NCBI RefSeq assembly: GCF_001038625.1
Contig: NZ_CP011803.1
Coordinates: 3,534,001 to 3,598,000 of the forward strand
Length of the DNA stretch: 64,000 nucleotides
Source of the DNA: Clostridium carboxidivorans P7
Lineage (GTDB): Bacteria; Bacillota; Clostridia; Clostridiales; Clostridiaceae
Direction: 5' to 3'
Below the pieces are notes generated by a model that saw only the letters and a list, made by a program, of their open reading frames with translations, ran no database searches and was not told where the DNA came from. Numbering within the stretch: the first letter of the stretch is position 1; every line of letters starts with the position of its first letter. The translations under genes were made by a program, and so were the position numbers. Positions 17,247 to 25,567 of this stretch are shown here, piece by piece.

Positions 17247-17310
17247 GAGTAGTTAATCCTACTCGCTCCCGCTCGTAAACTACTCGTTAAAGGTCATTTA
17301 GACCTTTAAC
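17247..17310 (-). promoter_or_regulatory. Two intercistronic hairpins
   Basis: GTTAAAGGTC/GACCTTTAAC (17286-17310, a perfect 10-bp stem with a 5-nt loop) and GAGTAG/CTACTC (17247-17264) lie between the beta and gamma genes. No T-run follows, so they are more likely RNA processing or stability elements than terminators. Confidence 0.5.
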
Positions 17311-17313
17311 CTC

Positions 17314-18051
17314 CTATTTATCTCTTATTACACCCAATGGGTATTCTGGAAGCATTTTTTCTTCAATGAATTTAAGTGAATCCAGTGGTTCAAGTCCCCA
17401 GTTTGTTGGGCAGTTTGTTACAATTTCAACCATTGAAAATCCTTTACCATTCAACTGATTCTCGAATGCTTTTCTTATTGCATTTTTAGTTTTGATTACA
17501 TTTTGTGGAGTATTGCAGCTTGTACGTTCTAAATATGCTGGAGCTGTAAGCTGGTTTAATATTTCACACATATGCATTGGATATCCATGTTCCTCAGCTA
17601 TACGTCCTTTAGGCGCTGTACTTGCTTTCATACCCATTAATGTAGTAGGAGCCATCTGGCCTCCTGTCATACCATAAATACCATTGTTTATAAAAATAAC
17701 AGTAATGTTTTCGCCGCGGTTTGCTGCTGAAACTGATTCAGCAAGTCCAATAGAAGCAAAGTCACCATCTCCCTGATACGTAAAAACCAATGTATCTGGG
17801 TTTGCTCTTTTAATACCTGTTGCAACTGCACAGGCACGTCCGTGAGGAGAAGTTATATTGTCATATGCAATATAGTCCATATGAAGTCCACAGCATCCTA
17901 TACCAAGAACACAAGCAGTTTTTTCAACAATGTTCATTTCTTCTAAAACTTCGCCTATTAATTTGATAACTGTACTATGCATACATCCCGGGCAGAAACC
18001 GGAAACTTTATCTTCTTGGATTGTTTTTGTTCTTGAATAAATCTTTTCCAT
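17314..18051 (-). CDS. 2-oxoacid:ferredoxin oxidoreductase, beta (TPP-binding) subunit
   Basis: 245 aa. The TPP-binding region has FTYQGDGDFASIGLAE near residue 95 and FINNGIYGMTGGQMAPTT near 125. SGFCPGCMHSTVIKL near 16 and GIGCCG near 50 are cysteine-containing blocks of the KorB/VorA type. It activates the 2-oxoacid on thiamine diphosphate and passes electrons to the delta ferredoxin. It lies 13 bp after the alpha gene, with AGGAGG before its ATG. Confidence 0.9.
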   Translation of the reverse strand: MEKIYSRTKTIQEDKVSGFCPGCMHSTVIKLIGEVLEEMNIVEKTACVLGIGCCGLHMDYIAYDNITSPHGRACAVATGIKRANPDTLVFTYQGDGDFASIGLAESVSAANRGENITVIFINNGIYGMTGGQMAPTTLMGMKASTAPKGRIAEEHGYPMHMCEILNQLTAPAYLERTSCNTPQNVIKTKNAIRKAFENQLNGKGFSMVEIVTNCPTNWGLEPLDSLKFIEEKMLPEYPLGVIRDK

Positions 18052-18064
18052 TTTCTATACCCTC

Positions 18065-19144
18065 CTAGTTTTCATTAATTTTTTTAATAGCTTTAATAAT
18101 AGCTTCACGACTCATAATGTTACCACCTGAGCATAAACATGTATCAATTGAACAACGTTCTTTTACGCCTTTTTCTACATCCTGTAAAAACTGTGCTGGA
18201 ATAGACATTTCAACGTCAACAACAGCTTTACACACATCATAATTGATATTATCAAAGGCTTTATATGGGAAAGGATGTACTGTAATTGGTCTGATTAATC
18301 CAACTTTGATACCTTCCCTACGAAGAATATCAACAGCTGATTTTGATACACGAGCTGAAATACCATAAGCTGCAACAACAATCTCTGCATCTTCTATCAT
18401 ATATTCTTCTACTTGTACATCTTTTTCCCATGAGGCATATAAAGCAGCAGCTTCTTCATTTACGCTCTGCATTTTGCTTGTCAACCATTGACCTGGTTGA
18501 ATCCATGCTCTATTTTTGTAGTCTAATTTATGACCAATACAAGCCCAATCTTTGTTAGATGCTTTTAATTCAGCAACTTCTTCATCTGTTTTCATCTCAG
18601 GTAACACAACTGGTTCCATCATTGTTCCAATAACACCATCACAAAGAATTAAAACAGGGTTTCTGTCTCTTTGTGCATAATCAAATGCTTTATATGTCAT
18701 GTCAACAGCTTCCTGAACTGTAGATGGAGCAAATACTAACATTTGGAATCCACCATTACCTGAAGCTTTTGTTGCTTGAAGGTAATCTTGCTGAGCTGGT
18801 TGGATAGAACCTACACCAGGCCCTCCACGTGATATGTTAGCATACACCATTGGTATACGTGCTGATGCACAGTATGAAATACCTTCACTTTTTAGTGATA
18901 TACCACAGCTTGATGATGATGTCATTGCTCTTGTTCCTGTTGAAGCAGCGCCGTAAACCATATTTACAGAAGCAACTTCGCTTTCTCCTTGTACAAAATT
19001 TCCTCCAACTTCAGGCAATCTTCTTGCAAAATATTCTGGAATTTCATTTTGTGGTGTGATAGGATATCCGGCAAAAAATCTACATCCGGCTCTAACAGCT
19101 GCTTCTGCAATAGCTTCACAGCCTTTCATAAATATTCTAGACAT
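18065..19144 (-). CDS. 2-oxoacid:ferredoxin oxidoreductase, alpha subunit (VorB-type)
   Basis: 359 aa from the ATG at 19144 (MSRIFMKG), which has GGAGG upstream; the longer frame starting 20 codons earlier runs back through the ferredoxin stop region and lacks an SD. FFAGYPITPQNEIPEYF near 23, ESEVASVNMVYGAASTGTRA near 53 and SISRGGPGVGS-like ANISRGGPGVGSIQPAQQDY near 103 mark the VorB/KorA family. The C-terminal transketolase-like domain (VAAYGISARV, LIRPITVHPFP) is complete. It lies 16 bp after the ferredoxin gene. Confidence 0.9.
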   Translation of the reverse strand: MSRIFMKGCEAIAEAAVRAGCRFFAGYPITPQNEIPEYFARRLPEVGGNFVQGESEVASVNMVYGAASTGTRAMTSSSSCGISLKSEGISYCASARIPMVYANISRGGPGVGSIQPAQQDYLQATKASGNGGFQMLVFAPSTVQEAVDMTYKAFDYAQRDRNPVLILCDGVIGTMMEPVVLPEMKTDEEVAELKASNKDWACIGHKLDYKNRAWIQPGQWLTSKMQSVNEEAAALYASWEKDVQVEEYMIEDAEIVVAAYGISARVSKSAVDILRREGIKVGLIRPITVHPFPYKAFDNINYDVCKAVVDVEMSIPAQFLQDVEKGVKERCSIDTCLCSGGNIMSREAIIKAIKKINEN

Positions 19145-19160
19145 TTTTTCTCTTCCTCCT

Positions 19161-19364
19161 TTATTTATATACTTCAATCGCAGCATCAGGACACATTCTT
19201 GCACACATGCAGCATCCTATACAAGCATCCATATTAACTGGCACTACATATTCATAGCCTTTTGAATTAACTTCATGTCCTACAGCAAGTACACCTTTAG
19301 GGCAAAACTTAATACAATATTGACAGCTCTTACAGCTTTCTGATCTAATCTCTACTTTTGCCAT
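19161..19364 (-). CDS. 2-oxoacid:ferredoxin oxidoreductase, delta (2[4Fe-4S] ferredoxin) subunit
   Basis: 67 aa from ATG 19364; a TTG three codons upstream is too close to GGAG. Two CxxCxxCxxxC motifs, CKSCQYCIKFCP and CIGCCMCARMCP, bind two [4Fe-4S] clusters. It is the electron-exit subunit of the four-part enzyme encoded by the next three genes. It lies about 100 bp after the P-loop gene. Confidence 0.92.
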   Translation of the reverse strand: MAKVEIRSESCKSCQYCIKFCPKGVLAVGHEVNSKGYEYVVPVNMDACIGCCMCARMCPDAAIEVYK

Positions 19365-19461
19365 TTTAATCAAATTCTCCTTTCAAAATAAACATGATTT
19401 AAACATTTCTATTAATGTTCATAGCTAATTGATCCCTTTGTAATCAAAGGTTTGCCAATAA

Positions 19462-20154
19462 TTATTGGTTCCACGGATATGTTAAATATAAATGAATGGG
19501 CATCAAAGGAATATCTGTCTTAGATTTTACTTCCTCATATAAAGTCTCATTGACACAGGTAAAATCTATATTAATTAAAGCTCCTATCATTTCAAGCATT
19601 TTTAAGTTTCCTTCTAATACTTCTTCAACTGTTGTGGAAACCCCATTATTCGGATTACTTATCATATGTACTTTATCTAATTTGATATGAGATATTTTCA
19701 ATATGGATGAAAGAGTTCCATCTATATGATTCAAATTACCAGACCATGGTCTATATGCATTCAGAACATAATACACAAGTGTACTATCTTGATTTACTTT
19801 AGGAGCAAATCCTCCTATGGCACGTGCACCTATATCATTTCCGCCAACATCCACAACTACATAACAATTTTCATCCTTGAGCAAAAGATTAACGCCGCCT
19901 ACAACTGTTGGTGCATCAAAGAACTGTTCTTCATGATAAAATATAATACCCATTTCTTCAATCTCTGCCTTCACATCTCTGGACCTAAACATTGGTTTTG
20001 TCATATCCATATCAAAAAAATGCACTGGTTTCTCATTGAGATCAACAAGGTATTTTGCAAAATTTATTGCAATCTCACTTTTACCGCTTCCGGCTTCACC
20101 AACGAAAATAAAATTCGATTTATTCATTGTGAACTTTTTGCAATCAATATTCAT
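19462..20154 (-). CDS. P-loop ATPase of unknown function in the hpd operon
   Basis: 230 aa. Walker A GEAGSGKSE near residue 18 and an extended hydrophobic strand ending VVVDVGGNDIGARA near 97 (Walker B-like) place it in the SIMIBI/MinD-ParA class. HFFDMDMTKPMFRSRD near 45 resembles the switch-like region of that class. It has no membrane segment or DNA-binding domain. It sits between ptb and the oxidoreductase genes with its own GGGAGG SD, so it is an operon member. It could be a maturation or activation factor for an iron-sulfur enzyme, but nothing in the sequence proves that. Confidence 0.7.
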   Translation of the reverse strand: MNIDCKKFTMNKSNFIFVGEAGSGKSEIAINFAKYLVDLNEKPVHFFDMDMTKPMFRSRDVKAEIEEMGIIFYHEEQFFDAPTVVGGVNLLLKDENCYVVVDVGGNDIGARAIGGFAPKVNQDSTLVYYVLNAYRPWSGNLNHIDGTLSSILKISHIKLDKVHMISNPNNGVSTTVEEVLEGNLKMLEMIGALINIDFTCVNETLYEEVKSKTDIPLMPIHLYLTYPWNQ

Positions 20155-20214
20155 AAGCGGCCTCCCTTAATTATTTTTCCTTATTTCTTTTTGTAAGTAA
20201 TTATTCTAAATTTA

Positions 20215-21120
20215 TTACTTAACTGCTGATGCAGATAATACTAATGATAGATATTTTTCTTCAGCTGAAGCTCCTCTTGAAGTTAAAACAATAGGAACCT
20301 TAGCTCCAACTATAAAACCTGCCATCTTACCACCTGCAGAGAAAACTAAAGCTTTTCCAAGTATATTTCCTGCAGTAATGTTTGGAACAATTAAAACATC
20401 TGCGTCTCCCACTACAGGACTGCTGTATCCTTTTATTTCTGCTGATTCCTTACTCATAGTTAAATCATAGGATATAGGACCTTCAACAATACAGTTTTTT
20501 ATTTCTCCTTTTTGATTCATTTCCTTTAATAAACCTGCATCAACAGATTCAGGCATTTTAGGATTAACCTTTTCAACAGCTGCTAAAACTGCAACTTTTG
20601 GTTTTTCATATCCCATATCTATAAGTGTATTAACAGCATTTTCAATGATTTGCTTTTTCTCATCTACATTTGGATACATCATCATTCCACCATCTGTAGT
20701 TACTATTAACTTGTGATAATTAGGTATTTCATTAATAACAAAATGAGACATAACCTTTCCTGTTCTAAGTCCATGTTCCTTATTTACCACTGCTTTTAAA
20801 AGGTCAGCAGTTTGAATTTTACCCTTCATTATAAAGTCTGCTTTATTGCTATTAACAAGTTCTACTGCCTTTGCTGCTGCTGAAGCATCATCTTCTACAT
20901 CAATAATAGAACTATCATCTAAATCTTCTTTTAAGTTACTTAATATTTCTTTTATTTTTGATTTATTTCCTATCAATACAGGTTCTGCTATATTATCTTT
21001 TCTAGCTTTAAATACAGCTTGTAAAGTGTGTTCATCTTGAGCTGCCACTACTGCTGCTATTTTCTTTGATCCTGAATTTTGAACTTTTTTAATTAATTCT
21101 TCAAAATTTTTAAATACCAT
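20215..21120 (-). CDS. ptb: Phosphate butyryltransferase-family acyltransferase
   Basis: 301 aa, full length for Ptb. PTA_PTB fold: ADFIMKGKIQTADLLKAVVNKEHGLRTG-type region near 95-120 (KGKIQTADLLKAV seen), VTTDGGMMMYPNVDEKKQI near 140, and a C-terminal VPNITAGNILGKALVF/GAKVPIVLTSR segment. It exchanges CoA for phosphate on an acyl group, feeding the kinase Buk. It is the first gene after the sigma-54 promoter. Ptb enzymes tolerate branched and aromatic acyl groups, so arylacetyl-CoA is a plausible substrate here (inference). AGGAGG precedes the ATG. Confidence 0.9.
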   Translation of the reverse strand: MVFKNFEELIKKVQNSGSKKIAAVVAAQDEHTLQAVFKARKDNIAEPVLIGNKSKIKEILSNLKEDLDDSSIIDVEDDASAAAKAVELVNSNKADFIMKGKIQTADLLKAVVNKEHGLRTGKVMSHFVINEIPNYHKLIVTTDGGMMMYPNVDEKKQIIENAVNTLIDMGYEKPKVAVLAAVEKVNPKMPESVDAGLLKEMNQKGEIKNCIVEGPISYDLTMSKESAEIKGYSSPVVGDADVLIVPNITAGNILGKALVFSAGGKMAGFIVGAKVPIVLTSRGASAEEKYLSLVLSASAVK

Positions 21121-21220
21121 TTTACTCCTCCTATATAGCTAAAAATCATCCTTCACTACTAACTCTTATCCATTAGTTCTTAACTTGTGAAGCTTTGCTT
21201 CTCATTATACTTATTATATT

Positions 21221-21237
21221 AGCAATTTTCATGCCAA
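21221..21237 (-). promoter_or_regulatory. Sigma-54 (-24/-12) promoter of the ptb...hpdA operon
   Basis: On the minus strand TTGGCATGAAAATTGCT matches the consensus TTGGCACG-N4-TTGCW. The invariant GG (21234-21235) and GC (21222-21223) are exactly 10 nt apart. It lies about 100 bp upstream of ptb and downstream of a sigma-54 activator gene. Confidence 0.88.
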
Positions 21238-21242
21238 AATAA

Positions 21243-21268
21243 AAAAACAGACCTAAAGCCTGTTTTTG
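21243..21268 (-). terminator. Terminator of the sigma-54 activator gene
   Basis: AACAGGC-TTTAG-GTCTGTT (one G-U pair) followed by TTTTTTT on the minus strand. It insulates the activator gene from the sigma-54 promoter just downstream. Confidence 0.75.
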
Positions 21269-21288
21269 TGTAAATGTTTTTATTTTAT

Positions 21289-21316
21289 TGTTTCAGTAAA
21301 TTAACACCATGTTTCA
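21289..21316. promoter_or_regulatory. Possible activator sites: two TGTTTCA copies 21 bp apart
   Basis: TGTTTCA occurs at 21289-21295 and 21310-21316, two helical turns apart and 50-80 bp upstream of the -24 element. TGTTTCA-type half sites are common in enhancers of sigma-54 activators. No full inverted repeat is present. Confidence 0.4.
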
Positions 21317-21336
21317 TTTTATTTACATTGGCTATG

Positions 21337-23205
21337 TTAACATTTACCTTTTCTCCATAATGCTGTTCTGCTTATACCTAGTTTTTTTGCAATTTCGTTT
21401 TTTGACATTCCACTGTTCTCCAACATTTGTATTACCTTCTCTTCTACATACTTATTAATTTGCTTTAAATCTAATAAATTCTCATCGTTATCTAACTCAT
21501 TGTTATCTTCCAGCATTTCATTTTCATCTAAATCTACTTCTTGAAAAATCAAATATCTTTGAACAACGTTCCTTAACTCTCTAACATTTCCTGGCCATGA
21601 ATAATTCAGTATCTTTTTTTCAATTTTACTTTCAAGCTTAAACTCACACACTTTTTTTGACAACGTTGTTATATAATGCATAAATAATGGAATTATATCT
21701 TCTTTTCTTTCTCTAAGAGGTGGTATATGCAGTTCCAAAATACTCAATCTATAAAACAAATCACTTCTAAAGGTACCATTTTTAATTTTTCCTTTTAAGT
21801 TTTCATTGGCAGCTGCAATAATTCTTACATCTAGAGGAATAACATAATCTGATCCAATTCTCATTACTTCTTTTTCTTCTAAGACACGCAAAAGCTTTGC
21901 TTGAAGATTCAAAGACATACTATTTATTTCATCTAAAAATATAGTTCCTCCATGAGCAAGCTCAAATAAACCTGGTTTTCCGCCCTTTCTTGCACCTGTA
22001 AATGCTCCTTCTTCATATCCAAATAACTCACTTTCCAGAAGACTTTCAGAAATTGCTGCACAGTTAATAGCTACAAAAGGTTCTTTTTTTCTGCTACTTA
22101 TGTTATGAATGCTCTGAGCAAACATTTCCTTACCTGTACCACTTTCACCATAAATCATAACGGTGCTATCATCTAGTCCTATTTTAATAGCTTTTGATAC
22201 CGTATTTTTCATTATGGGATCATTGGCAATGATATTTTCAAATGTATACTTAGCAACAAGACCTTTTTTATTTAATTCATATCTTATCTTTTTTTCTAAA
22301 TTTTGAAGCTTAGTAATATCTTGAAAAGAGCAAAGAACGCCATGAGTTTGTCCATCTATATTCAACACAGATGTATTAGCTGTAATTACTATTTCAGGCA
22401 AATTTTTTATTTCATTATATTGATTAACTCCACTTTTTAAAACATCCATCATAAAAGTAAGTTCTGGACAAACTTCTTCAATATTTTTATCCATGACATT
22501 GGTACTAGACTTTTTTAATAATTCCTGTGCTCTTTCATTGTATAATATAATTTTTCCATTCCTATCTATAGCAATAACTGCATCATGTACACCGTCTAAA
22601 ATCATATTTAATACTTCATTTCTGTAATTTTGTTCATACAAACTATCTACTAACTGTTTTGCATGTTCAAATATATCACAGATAGATTCATTGCTCGCAC
22701 CTATAGAAACATTATCTATTCCTAAATTTTCAGCGTACATGCAAGGAATACCACCACCTACTACTACAACCTTATCTCCTATTTCCTTATATTTATTAAT
22801 TATGCACTCTATACTATCCTTATCTTCAAATTTTTCAATTATAACCTTCTCATGAATAACATCCTTCCAATCATCATAACTAAAGTACTCTAAATCTGAT
22901 ATGACAATAACTATATCTTTCTTATATTTACCAGCCTTCTTTATTGCATATAAAATATCTAACGTACTTATTTTTAAATTTATAACTGGTACATTTACCG
23001 TACCTACAGTATGACGATATCCTCCACTTCTTGCTATAATAGCACTTGCTCCCCTATTCTCCAGCATCTTTCCTTGTGCTTTCATATTATCAGGATCTAA
23101 TATATCTATAATTATTTCGCCTTGTTCAACTTCTTTTCTAAATAAATGTACAACAATATCCTTTAATTTTTCATCCGAGGCAATAAATCCTATTTTTTTT
23201 ATCAT
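21337..23205 (-). CDS. PrpR-type sigma-54-dependent transcriptional activator
   Basis: 622 aa from ATG 23205 (7 nt after AAGGAG); the ATG two codons upstream is 1 nt from the SD. Residues about 1-165 are a PrpR_N sensor (ENRGASAIIARSGGYRHTVG). A PAS domain follows at about 195-300 (GVHDAVIAIDRNGKIILYNE). The AAA+ domain at about 320-550 has Walker A GESGTGKE (353-360), GAFTGA (400-405), which contacts sigma-54, and GGTIFLDEIN. A Fis-type HTH closes the protein (SKNEIAKKLGISRTALWR). PrpR_N senses small acids, so an arylacid or arylpyruvate could be the effector (inference). The target promoter is very likely the -24/-12 site directly downstream. Confidence 0.93.
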   Translation of the reverse strand: MIKKIGFIASDEKLKDIVVHLFRKEVEQGEIIIDILDPDNMKAQGKMLENRGASAIIARSGGYRHTVGTVNVPVINLKISTLDILYAIKKAGKYKKDIVIVISDLEYFSYDDWKDVIHEKVIIEKFEDKDSIECIINKYKEIGDKVVVVGGGIPCMYAENLGIDNVSIGASNESICDIFEHAKQLVDSLYEQNYRNEVLNMILDGVHDAVIAIDRNGKIILYNERAQELLKKSSTNVMDKNIEEVCPELTFMMDVLKSGVNQYNEIKNLPEIVITANTSVLNIDGQTHGVLCSFQDITKLQNLEKKIRYELNKKGLVAKYTFENIIANDPIMKNTVSKAIKIGLDDSTVMIYGESGTGKEMFAQSIHNISSRKKEPFVAINCAAISESLLESELFGYEEGAFTGARKGGKPGLFELAHGGTIFLDEINSMSLNLQAKLLRVLEEKEVMRIGSDYVIPLDVRIIAAANENLKGKIKNGTFRSDLFYRLSILELHIPPLRERKEDIIPLFMHYITTLSKKVCEFKLESKIEKKILNYSWPGNVRELRNVVQRYLIFQEVDLDENEMLEDNNELDNDENLLDLKQINKYVEEKVIQMLENSGMSKNEIAKKLGISRTALWRKGKC

Positions 23206-23279
23206 ACACATTCTCCTTAAAAATTACTAAATACAAGACAAAACATTTAAAATTAAAGCTGCAAATTCATTTAAACTTC

Positions 23280-23795
23280 TCATCTTATTGAATTATTTTT
23301 TATAATTGTAATTAGTAAATTCTGAAACTTTAATACTCCTACGCCTACATACCATACACCCATTAGCATTGATACCCCTATTTGTATAGGTAAAGTACCC
23401 CAATTCATATTTAATGGTGCCATAATCAATAAGGTTATTGCCCATCCAGCTAACCATGCTGGCAAAAATATTATCTTCTCTAGTTTAGTGCTTGAAATAA
23501 TTACTGCTAAACCTCCTAAAATAAATAAAGCGCAAAAAAGTTCTATATTTTGATTTAATTTTACCATATCCATTGCTTCTAGTGCTATGCATCCCCATAA
23601 ATCTCCTAGTAAGAAACCTATAGATATCTTAACACCATCTTCTACTTTATTTCCATTTGCAACAAAGATTCCAGCACAAATCAATGCTACAGCACCTGTA
23701 GTAACACCCAAATAAGGACTTATCACTGCCCATATTGGAGGCAGCAGTGCTATTCCTAAAGCTAATGTTAAAACATTTAATTTTTTTTCGTTCAT
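23280..23795 (-). CDS. DUF1097-family membrane protein
   Basis: 171 aa with about five hydrophobic spans (LALGIALLPPIWAVI, TGAVALICAGIFVA, FCALFILGGLAVII, WLAGWAITLLIM, VSMLMGVWYVGVGVL). The small-residue-rich, Trp-rich spans fit DUF1097 (YcdZ-like). A second member lies two genes upstream at 24962-25531, so the two may form a heteromeric carrier or channel. It ends 75 bp before the sigma-54 activator. Function is not known for the family. Confidence 0.7.
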   Translation of the reverse strand: MNEKKLNVLTLALGIALLPPIWAVISPYLGVTTGAVALICAGIFVANGNKVEDGVKISIGFLLGDLWGCIALEAMDMVKLNQNIELFCALFILGGLAVIISSTKLEKIIFLPAWLAGWAITLLIMAPLNMNWGTLPIQIGVSMLMGVWYVGVGVLKFQNLLITIIKNNSIR

Positions 23796-23830
23796 ATAAT
23801 ATACCTCTTCCTAAAATTTAATAATTTAAT

Positions 23831-23859
23831 AGGCTGTTACACTAATTATTGTAACAGCC
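23831..23859. terminator. Hairpin between flavoprotein and DUF1097 genes
   Basis: GGCTGTTAC and GTAACAGCC (9-bp perfect stem, 10-nt loop) lie downstream of the flavodoxin-fold gene. On the minus strand the following sequence is TATTAAATTATT, so termination would be partial; on the plus strand TTCTTTT follows. Confidence 0.55.
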
Positions 23860-23933
23860 TTCTTTTAGACTAAAATTTTTTAATAAAACTAAACTTTTTA
23901 TGTGAATCCATAATACTTTTAAGTATTTGACTT

Positions 23934-24869
23934 TTACTTTTCTGGCATTATTCCTGTAATAAAGTTCTTATAGCTTTCCAAGCGTTGTTTATACTTATCA
24001 GTTTTTTTCATATCCGCAATTGTAGATATAGTCTTTCCAATATCATCACCATGCTTGAATTTTCCAGATAAAGTATCATGTGCATGTTCTAATTGTTCTT
24101 TTGGGAATTCAAATTTTACTTTACCATCTACAATTTTAATGTCACCTTCAATACCACATAATTCGCAAATAGCATGTGTAGATTCTCTATCTAAGAAGAA
24201 GTTTCTAGAATGACAATGTGGACAAACGCCCTCTTCTCCTTTATATGAAGCATTTGAAATATCCTTTGCTGCATTTGCAATATTAACTCCTATTTGATGA
24301 ACTCTTGCAACCCTTTCATCTTCTATGATAATACCAGAAGACCATGGGAATGTTTCATTATTAATAACCTTCCACATAGGAGTTAAAGCCTGCATTGCTG
24401 CGGTACATTGGAACTTTGTAGTCCAATCAGAACCACCAATTCCCATGTAGGAAATAACCTTATCCTTTAATATTCTTGGATCTGGAGCTTTTCCACCTTT
24501 TTCTTCAGCAATTTTAGCTGCTATTACATTATTTCCTCTATCCATTCTTGGTCCAAAACGATCTGTGATTGTTTGGAAAATTCCAGGCACACCTTTTTCA
24601 AAGATTGGAAGTGCCACAACTATTCCATCTGCATCTAACATTTTGTCAAGCAGCCAATCAAAGTCATCTTTTAAAACACACATATTTCCTTTTCCTGACA
24701 TAAGTGTTTGAACACAAGCTGTACATCCAGTACAATGTTTTATATCTAAATCCATAAGACGGATAAATTCAACTTCTGCGCCTGCCTCTTTTGCACCCAT
24801 AAGAGCTTCTTTGCACATAGCATCATTATGACCATTCTTTGTTCCACCTGAAATACCTAAAATTTTCAT
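23934..24869 (-). CDS. Flavodoxin-fold (NADPH-dependent FMN reductase-like) protein with zinc ribbon
   Basis: 311 aa. Residues 1-200 are a multimeric-flavodoxin/iron-sulfur-flavoprotein-type domain: MKILGISGGTKNGHNDAMC binds FMN phosphate, HCTGCTACVQ near 46 is a Cys motif like that of iron-sulfur flavoproteins, and VVALPIFEKGVPGIFQTITDRF is the second FMN loop. Residues about 217-242 are a zinc ribbon (CPHC...CELC). A charged helical tail of about 70 residues follows. It probably reduces an organic substrate or passes electrons. The zinc ribbon fused to this fold is unusual. It belongs to the LVIVD/EthD/DUF1097 module. Confidence 0.75.
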   Translation of the reverse strand: MKILGISGGTKNGHNDAMCKEALMGAKEAGAEVEFIRLMDLDIKHCTGCTACVQTLMSGKGNMCVLKDDFDWLLDKMLDADGIVVALPIFEKGVPGIFQTITDRFGPRMDRGNNVIAAKIAEEKGGKAPDPRILKDKVISYMGIGGSDWTTKFQCTAAMQALTPMWKVINNETFPWSSGIIIEDERVARVHQIGVNIANAAKDISNASYKGEEGVCPHCHSRNFFLDRESTHAICELCGIEGDIKIVDGKVKFEFPKEQLEHAHDTLSGKFKHGDDIGKTISTIADMKKTDKYKQRLESYKNFITGIMPEK

Positions 24870-24961
24870 TTTTAACCTCCAAATATAATTAGTTAGTATA
24901 TAGATTTTTACAAATTCTTTTACTCTATCTTAATCTGTATAATTATTTTACAAATTTTAAA

Positions 24962-25531
24962 TTATACAGTTTGTTGTTTTTCCTCTTGTCCACCAAATAC
25001 GTATTTAGGCCACTCTTTACCAAGAAATATATTGCAAAGTGCACCACCACCAGCTACTAATACTACTGACATTATCATTCCATAAAGAAAGAATCCAAAT
25101 AAATGAAATGGTGTTATTGCTGGCGCATTAGCTGGATGAATTGAAAATATAAAAAATGTTTCTGCAAGTCCTAAAAATAATGCTGGTATATTTGCGAATA
25201 TAGTATCTCTCAATAAATTTTCATGGACAGTTAATATAGAGAATATTACAACAATTGTCAATCCTACACCACTAGTCCATGGTGGCAAGTCTTTTAATGC
25301 TCCAATTAATACACCATTAAGCATTGCCCACAAAATTCCTATAGGGTAGCACACTATCATAGATGGTATCTTTTTAAAATCTGCACCCATTGCAAAGAAT
25401 AAAAGTAATACAACAAATAACATCCAATTATAATTTGCAAACCCAAAAGCTCCCATAGGCTGCATTAGAAGGGTTAGTATAACTGCACCAAAAGCGCCTT
25501 GAATTAAAAGTGCCTTTCTTTTAATTGACAT
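24962..25531 (-). CDS. DUF1097-family membrane protein (second copy)
   Basis: 189 aa from ATG 25531, preceded by GAGGG; the longer frame lacks a good SD. About five to six hydrophobic spans are visible, including YNWMLFVVLLLFFAMG, YPIGILWAMLNGVLIGAL, VGLTIVVIFSIL and GFFLYGMIMSVVLVAGG, with a Gln-rich cytoplasmic tail. It is related in layout to the 171-aa protein at 23280-23795. It lies 36 bp after the EthD-like gene. Uptake of the module's substrate is a reasonable guess only. Confidence 0.7.
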   Translation of the reverse strand: MSIKRKALLIQGAFGAVILTLLMQPMGAFGFANYNWMLFVVLLLFFAMGADFKKIPSMIVCYPIGILWAMLNGVLIGALKDLPPWTSGVGLTIVVIFSILTVHENLLRDTIFANIPALFLGLAETFFIFSIHPANAPAITPFHLFGFFLYGMIMSVVLVAGGGALCNIFLGKEWPKYVFGGQEEKQQTV

Positions 25532-25567
25532 GATTATTCCCTCTTTCCCCATAATATATTTGATGAT

